A stretch of DNA of 64,000 nucleotides from Paenibacillus foliorum (GTDB lineage Bacteria; Bacillota; Bacilli; Paenibacillales; NBRC-103111). Both the position numbers and the translations under genes were made by a program. Shown one piece after another: positions 16,628-25,058 of the stretch; the first letter of the stretch is position 1, and the number at the start of each line of letters is the position of its first letter. The notes below the pieces were generated by a model that saw only the letters and a list, made by a program, of their open reading frames with translations, had not been told where the DNA came from and did not search any database. Where the stretch lies: positions 62,001-126,000 of the forward strand of contig NZ_WHOD01000027.1 of NCBI RefSeq assembly GCF_013141765.1, in the 5' to 3' direction.

Positions 16628-17272
16628 ATGCTGGCGGAATACAAAACAGTTAAACAGTTTGGCGTCGAGGAGATAGTGATCAAGAAGTCGCGTTTCATCG
16701 GGCATGCCAAACCGGTCTCAACGGAGGAGGAAGCGATACAATTTATACAGAGCATTAAGAAGGAGCACTCCATGGCAACACATAACTGTTCGGCTTATAT
16801 GATTGGAGAGCGTAATGAGATCCAGAAGCAGTCAGATGATGGAGAGCCTAGTGGAACCGCAGGGAAGCCTATTCTTGAGGTGATCAAGAACCAGGGCTTG
16901 AAAAATATTGCAGTCGTGGTCACTCGGTACTTTGGCGGAATTATGCTCGGGGCAGGAGGCCTGATTCGCGCATATACCGATGGAGCAGTTGTAGGTATCG
17001 CCGCTGCGGGGCCAGTTTATCAGGTGCTGCATCGTGAAGTGCATATAGAAATTGATTATACATGGCACGGGAAAGTGGAGAATGAACTGCGCAGCCGTGA
17101 TATGCTGATGGGAGAAACGGCTTTTACAGATAAAGTAACGTTGACCTGCTTGCCAACTGCGGGAGAAGCAGAGCAATTTGCGGCATGGATGACCGATGTC
17201 ACCCAAGGGCAGGGAGTGATTCAGCTAGGTGCGGAACGGTATGTGGAGCATGATGAATGGCCGCTGCCTTAG
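16628..17272 (+). CDS. YigZ/IMPACT-family protein
   Basis: 214 residues with AAGGAGAGG upstream. The N-terminal IMPACT domain shows SRFIGHAKPVSTEEEA, a signature HNCSAYMIG, the QKQSDDGEPSGTAGKPILEVI segment and VTRYFGGIMLGAGGLIRAY; the C-terminal ~80 residues form the DUF1949 (EF-G domain-like) domain. This matches YigZ of E. coli and YvyE of B. subtilis. The biochemical role is uncertain; the eukaryotic relative IMPACT/Yih1 inhibits GCN2. Usual family length. Not obviously in an operon. Confidence 0.9.
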   Translation: MLAEYKTVKQFGVEEIVIKKSRFIGHAKPVSTEEEAIQFIQSIKKEHSMATHNCSAYMIGERNEIQKQSDDGEPSGTAGKPILEVIKNQGLKNIAVVVTRYFGGIMLGAGGLIRAYTDGAVVGIAAAGPVYQVLHREVHIEIDYTWHGKVENELRSRDMLMGETAFTDKVTLTCLPTAGEAEQFAAWMTDVTQGQGVIQLGAERYVEHDEWPLP

Positions 17273-17374
17273 GGGTAGCGGTATTCTATTAAACTCTCTA
17301 TTTTCTCTTGCGTTGAAGTAATAAAGTGATAAACTATTAAAGTGAGGGAATTATAGACGAGAGCGAGTTGAATC

Positions 17375-17968
17375 GTGTTGGCTAGAAAAGTAGTGGCGCA
17401 GGAGCTTAGCCGAGATCGGATATTGGGGGAAGCGCGTCAGCTTTTTGCTGAGCACGGCTATCATACTTTAACGATGCGCAGCATTGCCAAATCAATGGGG
17501 TATAGTCACGGGGCGCTTTATTATCATTTTAAAGAAAAAGCGGAATTGTTCTATGCATTGGTAACAGAAGACTTCAATATGCTGCTTAGCAGTCAGAGGG
17601 ACATGCTCAGTCGAACCCGAATGGGTGATATGGGACAACTGGAGCGGCTGATGCAGGAATTTATCCGATTTGGGCTGGAAAATCCTTACCACTATGAAAT
17701 CATGTTTATGATTAACGATTCCGAGCTTCAGAATTACTCACGAACCGAACAAGCGCAATGTCTTGATTTATTTGCTACGGTGGTGCGTTCAGTTATCGCA
17801 CGTCAGCCGGGCAATGAAGTTAAAATGTACAGTCTTCCTTGGAGCTTGTTTATGTCTATGCATGGCTTTATTTCTTATAATATCCGCTACCGCCAATCCT
17901 ACGACGATGTCAAAAAATTGGCTGAGCAGCATGTAAAGTACTTATGCGAGGGATTGAATTCCAAGTAG
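17375..17968 (+). CDS. TetR/AcrR-family transcriptional regulator
   Basis: 197 residues from GTG at 17375; the ribosome binding site is weak, so the start could be slightly different. The N-terminal helix-turn-helix is clear: ILGEARQLFAEHGYHTLTMRSIAKSMGYSHGALYYHFKEKAELFYAL. The C-terminal ligand/dimerisation half is unassigned but has a WSLFMSMHGFI segment typical of the WHG TetR subgroup. No membrane transporter or enzyme is adjacent on the same strand, so its target is unknown; autoregulation is likely for the family. Confidence 0.88.
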   Translation: MLARKVVAQELSRDRILGEARQLFAEHGYHTLTMRSIAKSMGYSHGALYYHFKEKAELFYALVTEDFNMLLSSQRDMLSRTRMGDMGQLERLMQEFIRFGLENPYHYEIMFMINDSELQNYSRTEQAQCLDLFATVVRSVIARQPGNEVKMYSLPWSLFMSMHGFISYNIRYRQSYDDVKKLAEQHVKYLCEGLNSK

Positions 17969-18075
17969 CAAGAGGCCGCCTAATAGGAAGGCAGCCCACT
18001 CGCTTTAATATCATATTTTTCAACTAGATGATTGATTATAGAATCGAGACAATCTCCGTTAGTCTACTACAATAG

Positions 18076-18477
18076 TCAGCTGTGTATGAATTGAACAAGG
18101 CAATTGCGTGCCCGAGGCCCATCAAACTCGCAGAAATATATGCCTTGCCAGCGACCTAGAATGAGGCGGCCCCCAGCGATTAATACGGTCTGAGAGGTGC
18201 CAGTGGTGATGGTCTTAAGATGTGCAGCTGTATTGCCTTCTGCATGCAAGTAGTTAGGATGATCCCAAGGGTATACTTCATCTAACCGCATCAGGACATC
18301 ACGTTTCACATCAGGATCCGCATTCTCATTGATAGTAATGCCAGCTGTGGTATGCGGTGAGTAAATGACAGCTATACCGTCATCGAATGACTCCTGCTTC
18401 AAGAGCTCGATTACAAGCTGGGTAATATCAATCATTTCATCGCGCCGTTTGGTTTGAATGTGCAGCGTATGAATCAT
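18076..18477 (-). CDS. YjbQ/UPF0047-family protein
   Basis: 133 residues, start with AAGGAGATGATT upstream. Family motifs visible: [20 protein letters not shown], the histidine-bearing [24 protein letters not shown] and [22 protein letters not shown]. These contain the conserved histidines and aspartate of the YjbQ family (secondary thiamine-phosphate synthase in database naming, based on weak activity of the E. coli protein). Full length. Isolated on the minus strand. Confidence 0.88.
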   Translation of the reverse strand: MIHTLHIQTKRRDEMIDITQLVIELLKQESFDDGIAVIYSPHTTAGITINENADPDVKRDVLMRLDEVYPWDHPNYLHAEGNTAAHLKTITTGTSQTVLIAGGRLILGRWQGIYFCEFDGPRARNCLVQFIHS

Positions 18478-18668
18478 ACAATCATCTCCTTATCCGTATA
18501 AAATTCGGGTTGTATCGATGAATCATCAGCCTGATCCCATTATAATACAATGCGCGGTTCATCTCAAAACATGCTACAATGGAAAATATTAATGAAGGCA
18601 GAGGGATATTCGAGCTCAGTCGTCATTTGTAACGGTTATGGTATTGTGCAGGAGAGGATGATAGTAGA

Positions 18669-18896
18669 ATGAATTTATCTGAAAACACATTAGTGAATAC
18701 TGAGTTTATGATGGAAGAAATAAAAACTAAGCTGCGGATGGCAACCGGAGCTGCACTTAAAGCTACTCAGCTTAACGACGAGCAGTATGTTGATTTGAAG
18801 GATATCTATGAGATAGTGGCTAGTAAATCTCAATTCAGCATTAGTGAAATTGAAGCTATAACAAAAGAACTAGGTCGTCTGCGTAAAACGCAGTAG
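18669..18896 (+). CDS. DUF1128 / UPF0435 family small protein
   Basis: 75 residues with GGAGAGGATG upstream. Pattern NTEFMMEEIKTKLRMATGAALKA...LKDIYEIV.S...FSISEIEAITKELGRLRK matches the UPF0435 family (B. subtilis YfkK). Function unknown; probably an all-helical cytoplasmic protein. Monocistronic: a terminator lies 13 bases after the stop. Confidence 0.85.
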   Translation: MNLSENTLVNTEFMMEEIKTKLRMATGAALKATQLNDEQYVDLKDIYEIVASKSQFSISEIEAITKELGRLRKTQ

Positions 18897-18908
18897 AACA
18901 TGTAGGTC

Positions 18909-18942
18909 AAAGGCTGCTGAGGTCAACTCAGCAGCCTTTGAC
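18909..18942 (+). terminator. Intrinsic terminator
   Basis: AAAGGCTGCTGAG-gtcaa-CTCAGCAGCCTTT; the stem is very strong although the T-run is short. Confidence 0.85.
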
Positions 18943-19060
18943 AAATCTTTAGCCGATATGGGACAACTGAACAATCAATAAGCATACTGCCTCCGTACAA
19001 TATAGCGTAGTTCCTTTTTGACGGGTTAACAACCCGATGCTATGGATGGAGGTGGACTCA

Positions 19061-19369
19061 ATGCACAAAGCAGTTCGCAAACAAAATTTTCGCAAGTTGA
19101 TTGGTAAAACTGTATATGCACTGAAGAAGGACGGCAGCACGGTTAGTGGCAAGCTTGTTCGAATTAGTGGCAATCAACTATTTCTAGCTCCGACTAAAGG
19201 TAAGCAAGTTAGAACTACAGCGCTAGTCCCGCTCGTTTTGTTCGACTTGCTGGCTATCGGTACTTCACCGTTTGTCGGAGGTTTTGGCGGTTTCGGCGGT
19301 TTTGGTGATGGCTTTGGCTTCGGTCGACCGTTCGGAGGCTTTGGTTTCGGCGGTAGCCCATTCTTCTAG
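19061..19369 (+). CDS. Small basic protein with a Gly/Phe-rich C-terminal tail
   Basis: 102 residues from the ATG at 19061, with GGAGGTGG ten bases upstream. The N-terminal half is basic and beta-strand-like (FRKLIGKTVYALKKDGSTVSGKLV, ISGNQLFLAP), resembling a small SH3- or Sm-like barrel. The last ~36 residues are a repeat of GGFGGFGGFGDGFGFG type with almost only Gly and Phe. No signal peptide or membrane segment. The tail resembles low-complexity FG-type sequences. I do not recognise the family; the strong start and terminator support a real gene. Confidence 0.75.
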   Translation: MHKAVRKQNFRKLIGKTVYALKKDGSTVSGKLVRISGNQLFLAPTKGKQVRTTALVPLVLFDLLAIGTSPFVGGFGGFGGFGDGFGFGRPFGGFGFGGSPFF

Positions 19370-19382
19370 TAATGTAATAAAG

Positions 19383-19430
19383 AAAGCTTATCCGATATGC
19401 CAAACGGCAGCTGGATAAGCTTTTTTTTTG
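19383..19430 (+). terminator. Intrinsic terminator
   Basis: AAAGCTTATCC and GGATAAGCTTT followed by a nine-base T-run. Confidence 0.93.
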
Positions 19431-19449
19431 CTTGAACAGAAATTATTTA

Positions 19450-20139
19450 CTATGTCGTTGGAACAGTAGAGGAATGCTTAAGTGCTTCCCGTACACTGAG
19501 GGGAGACAGCTCCGTTTCGGATACGAACTGGCGGACAGCAGGTTCATTGGTCTTGGCATATTGCCTGAGCGCCCAGCCTATCGCTTTTCGCAGGAAAAAC
19601 TCCTTCGAATGAGCTGTGCGGCGAATATAGTCGAACAATAGGGCTTCATCGGTGCGCTTTTTATAGCTTAACTGAAAGAGTAGAGCGCTTCGCTGCAGCC
19701 ACATATTATCTGAGTTGATCCAGCGTTCTGTATAGACTGGGATCAAGTCTGGATATTGGGTGAAATAGGAGCCAATGAGACGGCCTGCGATTGTATCCAC
19801 AGTATCCCACCATGAATGGGTGACGACCAGCTCTTCCAGCAGATCGATTGCTGCTGGCTCCAGCTTCTTGAGGTGCTTTTCGAGCAGCTGCAAGGCTGTG
19901 TAGTGAAACTCGCGCTCAGGAAGCTGCCACAGCTCACGGATGGTGCAGGTCAGCTCTTCACCCTGTGGCGGTATGCCGTGCTCTTGGATGAATGCTTTGA
20001 CCAGCTTCACGCGATCGGGGGATTTGATCCCTAAGAATGGGAACAGATTACGCATATAGGCTTCCATGGGACTGGCCTTCTCTGAGTTGGCATGTGCCCT
20101 CAGCCAGTTTTCCAGACGGTTGGAATAAGAGTAGCTCAT
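19450..20139 (-). CDS. DNA alkylation repair protein, AlkD family
   Basis: 229 residues from the ATG at 20139, which has AGGAGGG upstream; a more distant ATG at 20166 lacks one. AlkD enzymes are monofunctional glycosylases made of HEAT-like helical repeats that remove N3- and N7-alkylated purines. Recognised features: PMEAYMRNLFPFLGIKSPDR, REFHYTALQLL, the active-site region VTHSWWDTVDTIAGRLIG (Trp and Asp), WINSDNMWLQRSALL and the C-terminal FFLRKAIGWALRQYAK. Full length. The minus-strand hydrolase just upstream (at 20197) might be cotranscribed. Confidence 0.9.
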   Translation of the reverse strand: MSYSYSNRLENWLRAHANSEKASPMEAYMRNLFPFLGIKSPDRVKLVKAFIQEHGIPPQGEELTCTIRELWQLPEREFHYTALQLLEKHLKKLEPAAIDLLEELVVTHSWWDTVDTIAGRLIGSYFTQYPDLIPVYTERWINSDNMWLQRSALLFQLSYKKRTDEALLFDYIRRTAHSKEFFLRKAIGWALRQYAKTNEPAVRQFVSETELSPLSVREALKHSSTVPTT

Positions 20140-20196
20140 GACAAGGACCCTCCTAAGATGCTTCACAAAAATGAAACTGATTTCGTTTCGTAAGCA

Positions 20197-20952
20197 TTAA
20201 GTGTGGAGTGTAGATTGAAACCATTCCCAAATCGCTTGCACGGTAGTCTCCATGTTGGGGATGCCTTCTTTGTTCAGATAAGGACTGCTCTCTCTGAAGT
20301 AATCGGGATGACCGCCCAATACGGGGAGATGAACAATGGTTGAGGGGGCGAATTGCTTCCAGCTCCAGGTGGTATTTCCACGCTCATTTCGGTGCCATCC
20401 GCTCCAGCTTCCCAGCCGGGTTACAAGGTCGGATGGCTTTCCTTTGGCATTGAGCGCCCCTGCGTACAGTACAGACTCCCGCATCCACTCAGGGATCGGA
20501 CACTTCGGTGAGCCGATTTGTACGATGCGGTGGGGGAAGGGCCGGCAAGGGGCCGCGCCGAACTGGCGGCCAGTGCCCCCTCCGCAAGCTGCCGTCATGG
20601 AATCGGCGAGAATCTGGACCGCATGGACCGCTGCTACGCCGCCGCCGCTGTGTCCGATAAGCAGCGGCAAGCTATCCTCGCTGCGAGCCTGTATGGCGGC
20701 CGCAACGTGCTGCCCGCCGATGGAGCGAAGCGGGCGCGTACGCGCGCGCCACAGGTCATGGCTCAGCTCGCGGAGCTGGCCGGACAATTTCCGGCTCCAA
20801 TCGCCGTAGGGGTAGAGCAGCTCGGATTGCACCAGCCATCCGTCCTGCTGGAGTCGGGCTTCCATCGTCTGTCGCAAGCCCTCCATGAACAGCGGGGCGG
20901 TAGCTACGCCCGCTAGCAAATATATGGTTATTTTCTTGTCGGCTAAGCTCAT
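20197..20952 (-). CDS. Alpha/beta hydrolase
   Basis: 251 residues, with GGGAGAT eight bases before the start. The nucleophile elbow GHSGGG is at about residues 99-104, preceded by a strand (SLPLLI) as expected; a late GGHPDYF segment offers the catalytic histidine. The N-terminal TIYLLAGVATAPLFMEGL fits the first strand of an esterase/lipase-like fold. The middle of the gene (about 20500-20800) is strikingly more GC-rich than its neighbours, encoding Ala, Arg and Gly stretches (AACGGGTGRQFGAAPCRPF). Substrate unknown. Possibly in one unit with the AlkD gene downstream, which is 57 bases away. Confidence 0.78.
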   Translation of the reverse strand: MSLADKKITIYLLAGVATAPLFMEGLRQTMEARLQQDGWLVQSELLYPYGDWSRKLSGQLRELSHDLWRARTRPLRSIGGQHVAAAIQARSEDSLPLLIGHSGGGVAAVHAVQILADSMTAACGGGTGRQFGAAPCRPFPHRIVQIGSPKCPIPEWMRESVLYAGALNAKGKPSDLVTRLGSWSGWHRNERGNTTWSWKQFAPSTIVHLPVLGGHPDYFRESSPYLNKEGIPNMETTVQAIWEWFQSTLHT

Positions 20953-21079
20953 TGGCCGAAATCTCCCTTGGTATCTACCGCGCCCGCGCTTATGTCCGAA
21001 AATGCCGGCAACTTTTTACCTTTCTGCTGCGTCATTGTATACTAGAGAAGCAACTACAACAAGATAGGATGGTAGATTC

Positions 21080-21997
21080 ATGAAATTATTTGTTAACTTA
21101 AAACCAGCAGCGGTTTTGCTCCTAGCAGGAATCGTTATTATATCTGCCGCAGGCTGTGGCAGCGATTCAAAAGCTCCGTCAACAGTCGATAGCGATGCAC
21201 CTAAGACAGCTGTGGATCCAGCCAAAAATTCTGGAGCTCCACAGCCGGGTCAAACCGATCCATCCGCAAAAGTCGGTTCATCGACACCTTCGACACCCCC
21301 GACATCCGGTACAGTAGATCCTGCCAAGCCATCAACGCCGCCAAGTACCACTACGCAGAAGCCAGCAGATTCTGGCTCAAAGGGCCAGGCCAAGGCTATC
21401 GAAGTTGTGGCTAATCCTACAGATAAAGCCGTACTTGTGAACAAAGCCTACAAATTGCCTGAAGGCTATGTGCCGCAGGATTTGGTTGACCCTAATGTTC
21501 CTTTTATTTTCAAGGAAAAGTCAGAAAAACGCAAATTGCGTAAGGAAGCAGCTGCCGCATTAGAGAAGCTATTTAAAGCAGCCAGTGACGATAAGCTGCC
21601 TTTGTCGGGCGTTTCAGCGTACCGATCCCATGAAACCCAGAAAACCATCTATGCGAATTATGTTAAGAAGGACGGTGAGGAAGCAGCAAATAAGTACAGC
21701 GCCAAGCCGGGACAAAGTGAGCATGAGACAGGTCTGGCTATCGATGTCTCTGGTACAACGGGAAAATGTGCTGCTTCTGATTGCTTCGCAGCTACCAAAG
21801 AAGCCAAATGGCTGGATGAGCACGCGGCAGAATACGGCTTCATCATCCGTTATCCGAAGGGGAAAGAGTCCATCACCGGCTACCAGTATGAGCCATGGCA
21901 TTTGCGATATGTAGGCACAGAGATATCCAAGGACATTGCCAAGCGGGGTGTGACATTGGAGGAATATCTAGGGCAAGCGACTCCTGTGAATAAATAA
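21080..21997 (+). CDS. VanY-like D-Ala-D-Ala carboxypeptidase lipoprotein (M15)
   Basis: 305 residues. An N-terminal lipoprotein signal (VLLLAGIVIISAAGC, Cys ~26) is followed by a Ser/Thr/Pro-rich linker (to ~110) and an M15 peptidase domain. Zinc and catalytic motifs: SAYRSHETQ, SEHETGLAIDVS (H...D) and EPWHLRYVG (E..H). The family trims the terminal D-Ala of peptidoglycan precursors at the outer face of the membrane. The length is normal for a linker-bearing lipoprotein version. Single-gene unit; no van regulators adjacent, so a housekeeping cell-wall role is more likely than glycopeptide resistance. Confidence 0.9.
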   Translation: MKLFVNLKPAAVLLLAGIVIISAAGCGSDSKAPSTVDSDAPKTAVDPAKNSGAPQPGQTDPSAKVGSSTPSTPPTSGTVDPAKPSTPPSTTTQKPADSGSKGQAKAIEVVANPTDKAVLVNKAYKLPEGYVPQDLVDPNVPFIFKEKSEKRKLRKEAAAALEKLFKAASDDKLPLSGVSAYRSHETQKTIYANYVKKDGEEAANKYSAKPGQSEHETGLAIDVSGTTGKCAASDCFAATKEAKWLDEHAAEYGFIIRYPKGKESITGYQYEPWHLRYVGTEISKDIAKRGVTLEEYLGQATPVNK

Positions 21998-22000
21998 CCA

Positions 22001-22040
22001 AATAAGACCGCGATCCTCAGAGGATACACGGTCTTATTTC
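22001..22040. terminator. Bidirectional intrinsic terminator
   Basis: AATAAGACCG ... CGGTCTTATT (22001-22010 with 22029-22038) with an inner CCTC/GAGG stem, between convergent genes. Confidence 0.9.
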
Positions 22041-22054
22041 TAATTAAATAACAA

Positions 22055-23056
22055 TTAAGCAAAACGATAATAAATCAAAATAAATGCCGACAGGACAAAT
22101 ATAAAATTAAGGGATACAAACACCATTTGATCGAGCTTGGTTTTATGCATTTTGATAGGAGGCTTGTAGAAGCTGACGCCTTCGATAATGAAGATAAGCA
22201 GAACGACATGAATCATGAAATGTCCAACCAATTCGGTCATCCCGAACAGCATAGTGGTTGAAATGAAAATACCGGTAAGCACTAAGGAAAGCAGTCGGTT
22301 CAGTATGCCTACAACAAGCAGGTAGCCCACAACGAATTCGATAAACGCCGCCATCACTACAAAGGCTTCAGGTGCAAAGCCGAAGGTCGGTACACCATGC
22401 TCATGTATAATGTCGATAGCCAGAGCAGGATAGACCCATTTTTCCACCGCAACCCAACAGAGCGATAATCCGGTTCCTAGGTAGAGGAAGGGAAAGCCTA
22501 GCGCTGCTGCCCTCGTTTTCTCCACAAGCAAAGCGAAAGCTATAGCCAGATAGAAGCCATAATCCAACATATGGAACAAACCAGCTTTTATCGTCAAATC
22601 GATTAATAAGTATAAAATGACAAGCGCCCCTGCTTTTGTAGCAAAATGATGGGGAATAAGTAATAGTAGGATAGCCGCCCACATTAGGATTGTTTGGAGC
22701 TGAGATTGGATCGTAAATTCAGGCACGAAGAGAGAGCCGGACAGCACTTGAATCGTTAGTGCGGCTGCCATTCCGTATTTAAGAATAAGGGTCGAATATT
22801 TGCGCAGTTGGTCCAATTTGTTGTCAGCTGCTTGTAAGAACTTGATTTCATTCAGTACCGGCAATATTTGTGCTAATAAAGCAAGCAGTAAGGCTACAAT
22901 AAGTGCAAGGAACATAAACAATGGAGATATGATACTGGTTATACTCTCCTTATGAGGAGTTAGCTCGGTGAACCATTTTACGTGTGCTTCTGCCGTCAAA
23001 GGTCCAGCAATTAAGGCTGCAGCGCTTATCAGGAGAAAAGCAATCAAAGCTCTCAA
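22055..23056 (-). CDS. Multi-spanning membrane protein with exported N-terminal histidine (DoxX-like C-terminal region)
   Basis: 333 residues from a TTG start with GAAAGGGAG upstream. A signal peptide (MRALIAFLLISAAALIAGPLTAEA) would be cut before HVKWF, leaving an N-terminal His. About eight membrane segments follow. The part after ~190 (LSLCWVAVEKWVYPALAIDIIHEHG...FVVMAAFIEFVVGYLLVVGILNRLLSLVL) resembles the DoxX family. A mature N-terminal histidine followed by HVKWF is reminiscent of metal-binding exported proteins, but no clear ligand set is visible. It is divergent from the sensor-type ArsR-like gene's 5' side only by orientation: both are on the minus strand, with that regulator upstream, so it may control this gene. 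Confidence 0.6.
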   Translation of the reverse strand: MRALIAFLLISAAALIAGPLTAEAHVKWFTELTPHKESITSIISPLFMFLALIVALLLALLAQILPVLNEIKFLQAADNKLDQLRKYSTLILKYGMAAALTIQVLSGSLFVPEFTIQSQLQTILMWAAILLLLIPHHFATKAGALVILYLLIDLTIKAGLFHMLDYGFYLAIAFALLVEKTRAAALGFPFLYLGTGLSLCWVAVEKWVYPALAIDIIHEHGVPTFGFAPEAFVVMAAFIEFVVGYLLVVGILNRLLSLVLTGIFISTTMLFGMTELVGHFMIHVVLLIFIIEGVSFYKPPIKMHKTKLDQMVFVSLNFIFVLSAFILIYYRFA

Positions 23057-23239
23057 AGGTATCTCCCTTTCATAAAATTATTTTGGTTATCACTCATAAA
23101 CATCAGCCTCCTTCACAGATTCAAGAAACTTACGTCCATGCTCCGCCATATGTGATAGGAAGGATTGGTTAACTTCTCCAGTTGTGTGGATATAGTATGT
23201 TTTTTATTTCGTTTTGTCAAATTTGCAAGAACGACTCCG

Positions 23240-23845
23240 TCACGATAATGACTCCCATCTAGCCCACATTTCTTGCGGGTTTAGCTCATAAATTTCATTT
23301 TCCCTGAACATAAATTGATGCATAATAAATTCTCGGCGTAGGGTCGCAAAATCACCATGGAATTTCTTAATGAATTCATTGAGCTCTTGTTCTGTATATT
23401 TCTTTCCTTTTTCCAATTGGGAAACCAGATGCTCCAGTACGATAAGCTTTTTCTTGAGCTGTGCGGGTACATGCTTTAATGAGCCATCTGATGTGAAAAA
23501 GTTTCTAATAACGGAGTCCATAAGTCGTTTGTTTTTATCATCCAAGAGATGGGAACCTCCCTCTGAATTTGCTTGCTTATAGATCAAATCTACCGCTGCG
23601 TGAGCGTTATTCTTAATAAAGTAATGATTTAGGGTAAAGTAAATGGTGTTTTTGTCTCTGCGCTCATTAATGAGACTGGCTTCTCGCAGCTTGGCCGCAT
23701 GATGGGTAATGGTAGCGGGAGAGAGGCATAATTTCTCGGCTAGGACTTGACCGTTAAGCTCTCCCTCGGAAAGTAGAATCAGCATTCTTATCCTAGTTGG
23801 ATCTGCCAGTGCTTTATGGTAATTCACCACTTTATCTAACTGCAT
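23240..23845 (-). CDS. ArsR-family regulator with DUF2087 domain
   Basis: About 201 residues from the ATG at 23845 (a GTG at 23857 sits directly on the GGAGGC site and is less likely). The winged helix is clear: HKALADPTRIRMLILLSEGELNGQVLAEKLCLSPATITHHAAKLREASLI, followed by RRDKNTIYFTL wing. The C-terminal ~90 residues (LKHVPAQLKKKLIVLEHLVSQLEKGKKYTEQELNEFIKKFHGDFATLRREFI) match DUF2087, often found with ArsR-type regulators. No metal-binding Cys motif of ArsR/SmtB is seen in the HTH part. Its partner is probably the adjacent membrane protein gene. Confidence 0.85.
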   Translation of the reverse strand: MQLDKVVNYHKALADPTRIRMLILLSEGELNGQVLAEKLCLSPATITHHAAKLREASLINERRDKNTIYFTLNHYFIKNNAHAAVDLIYKQANSEGGSHLLDDKNKRLMDSVIRNFFTSDGSLKHVPAQLKKKLIVLEHLVSQLEKGKKYTEQELNEFIKKFHGDFATLRREFIMHQFMFRENEIYELNPQEMWARWESLS

Positions 23846-24056
23846 GGATTCACACACGCCTCCGTTTCCTAGTTCACTGAAAACTAATTTAATAAATATC
23901 TAATTAGATAATAATAAAATTTCTATATATTGTCAATCCAATGGAGTTTCATTTTTAGCGTTGCAATATTGGGACATAGCCCTAAAATTAGTCAGAGTAA
24001 CGACAAATAGGGTATACTTGGTTTGTGCTTGCATCATAAATGGAGGAGCGATAAGA

Positions 24057-24293
24057 ATGGAATTTTCAGCGGATGATGTTGCCGGATGGATGATAGAGGA
24101 AGTGAAGTTTGCCGGAATCCTGTACCAAAGTGACGCAGTGGAACGTATTAAAGCTAAATTTGGCGAAAACTTTATTTATGTGAATGAAAATGGAAATCCG
24201 TCCATATCCAAGGATGTTAAAAAAATATTTAAGAAGCTGCATGGCGGAAGAGTAGCTTGGGATAGGGACGGATTCTTTTGGGGCTGGACTTAA
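24057..24293 (+). CDS. Small conserved hypothetical protein (DUF6953-like)
   Basis: 78 residues from the ATG at 24057 with GGAGGAG nine bases upstream; the longer open frame before it has no start signal. The sequence ADDVAGWMIEEVKFAGILYQSDAVERIKAKFGENFIYVNENGNPSISKDVKKIFKKL followed by an aromatic C-terminus (VAWDRDGFFWGWT) fits a small compact family I recall as DUF6953; the number should be checked. Function unknown. It converges with the map gene, with only 12 bases between stops. Confidence 0.7.
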   Translation: MEFSADDVAGWMIEEVKFAGILYQSDAVERIKAKFGENFIYVNENGNPSISKDVKKIFKKLHGGRVAWDRDGFFWGWT

Positions 24294-24305
24294 TTTCTTG
24301 CGGTC

Positions 24306-25055
24306 TTATTCTTGTTCCGTCAAAATAATCGGACCGTCTGCTGTAATAGCTATAGTATGTTCGTATTGTGCGGATAATCGGCCATCGGCTGTTCTTGCCG
24401 TCCAGTTATCGGAATCAATAGTCATTTCATAAGTACCTTGGTTAAGCATAGGCTCAATGGTAATAACCATACCTTCTTTGAGCCTGAAGCCTTTCCCAGG
24501 TTTGCCGGTGTGTGGGAAGTTAGGCTCCTCATGCACGGACCTTCCAACCCCATGAGCTAATAGATCACGAACTACAGAATAGCCGTTACGTTCGGCATGC
24601 TGCTGTAATGCGTACATCGCATCCCCGATTCGATTGCCAACTACCGAGTGCTCAATCCCAATGTAGAGGCATTCTTTGGTTACTTCCATAAGGCGCTTCG
24701 CTTCTTGAGAAACATCTCCTACGGTATAGCACCAAGCTGAATCACCCACCCAGCCATCAGCAATTGCGACAATATCGATCTTAGCGATGTCACCGTTCTT
24801 CAAAGGGACTTTGCTCGGAAAACCATGGGCAATGACATCATTGACAGATGCGCAGGTTGCGAATTGATAGCCCATAAAGCCTTTGGTGAATTGGCTTCCT
24901 CCCATTTCCGTAATTCTTTTCTCAACGTAATCGTTAATTTCTAGGGTAGTAATTCCTGGTTTAATCATATTAGCAATTTCTTTATGACAGGCCGCAACAA
25001 TTTGCCCGGCTTTTTTCATTTGTTGAATTTCGTCATGCGTTTTAAGAGTGATCAT
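24306..25055 (-). CDS. map: Methionine aminopeptidase, type I
   Basis: 249 residues, with GGAGGTATGA upstream. Removes the initiator Met from nascent proteins using two metal ions. Visible ligand motifs: the conserved His in LLAHGVGRSVHEEPNFPH, Asp pair in DIAKIDIVAIADGWVGDSAWCYTVG, Glu in ITIEPML and Glu in AQYEHTIAIT; the N-terminal GITTLEINDYVEKRI is the usual type I start. No N-terminal zinc-finger extension. It is the second member of a two-gene unit behind a TetR regulator, so this may be an accessory copy rather than the ribosomal-operon map. Confidence 0.93.
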   Translation of the reverse strand: MITLKTHDEIQQMKKAGQIVAACHKEIANMIKPGITTLEINDYVEKRITEMGGSQFTKGFMGYQFATCASVNDVIAHGFPSKVPLKNGDIAKIDIVAIADGWVGDSAWCYTVGDVSQEAKRLMEVTKECLYIGIEHSVVGNRIGDAMYALQQHAERNGYSVVRDLLAHGVGRSVHEEPNFPHTGKPGKGFRLKEGMVITIEPMLNQGTYEMTIDSDNWTARTADGRLSAQYEHTIAITADGPIILTEQE

Positions 25056-25058
25056 ATG

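Noticed and set aside
21080..21997. Vancomycin-resistance VanY
   Set aside because: No van regulatory or ligase genes are adjacent; lone M15 carboxypeptidase lipoproteins are common cell-wall enzymes.
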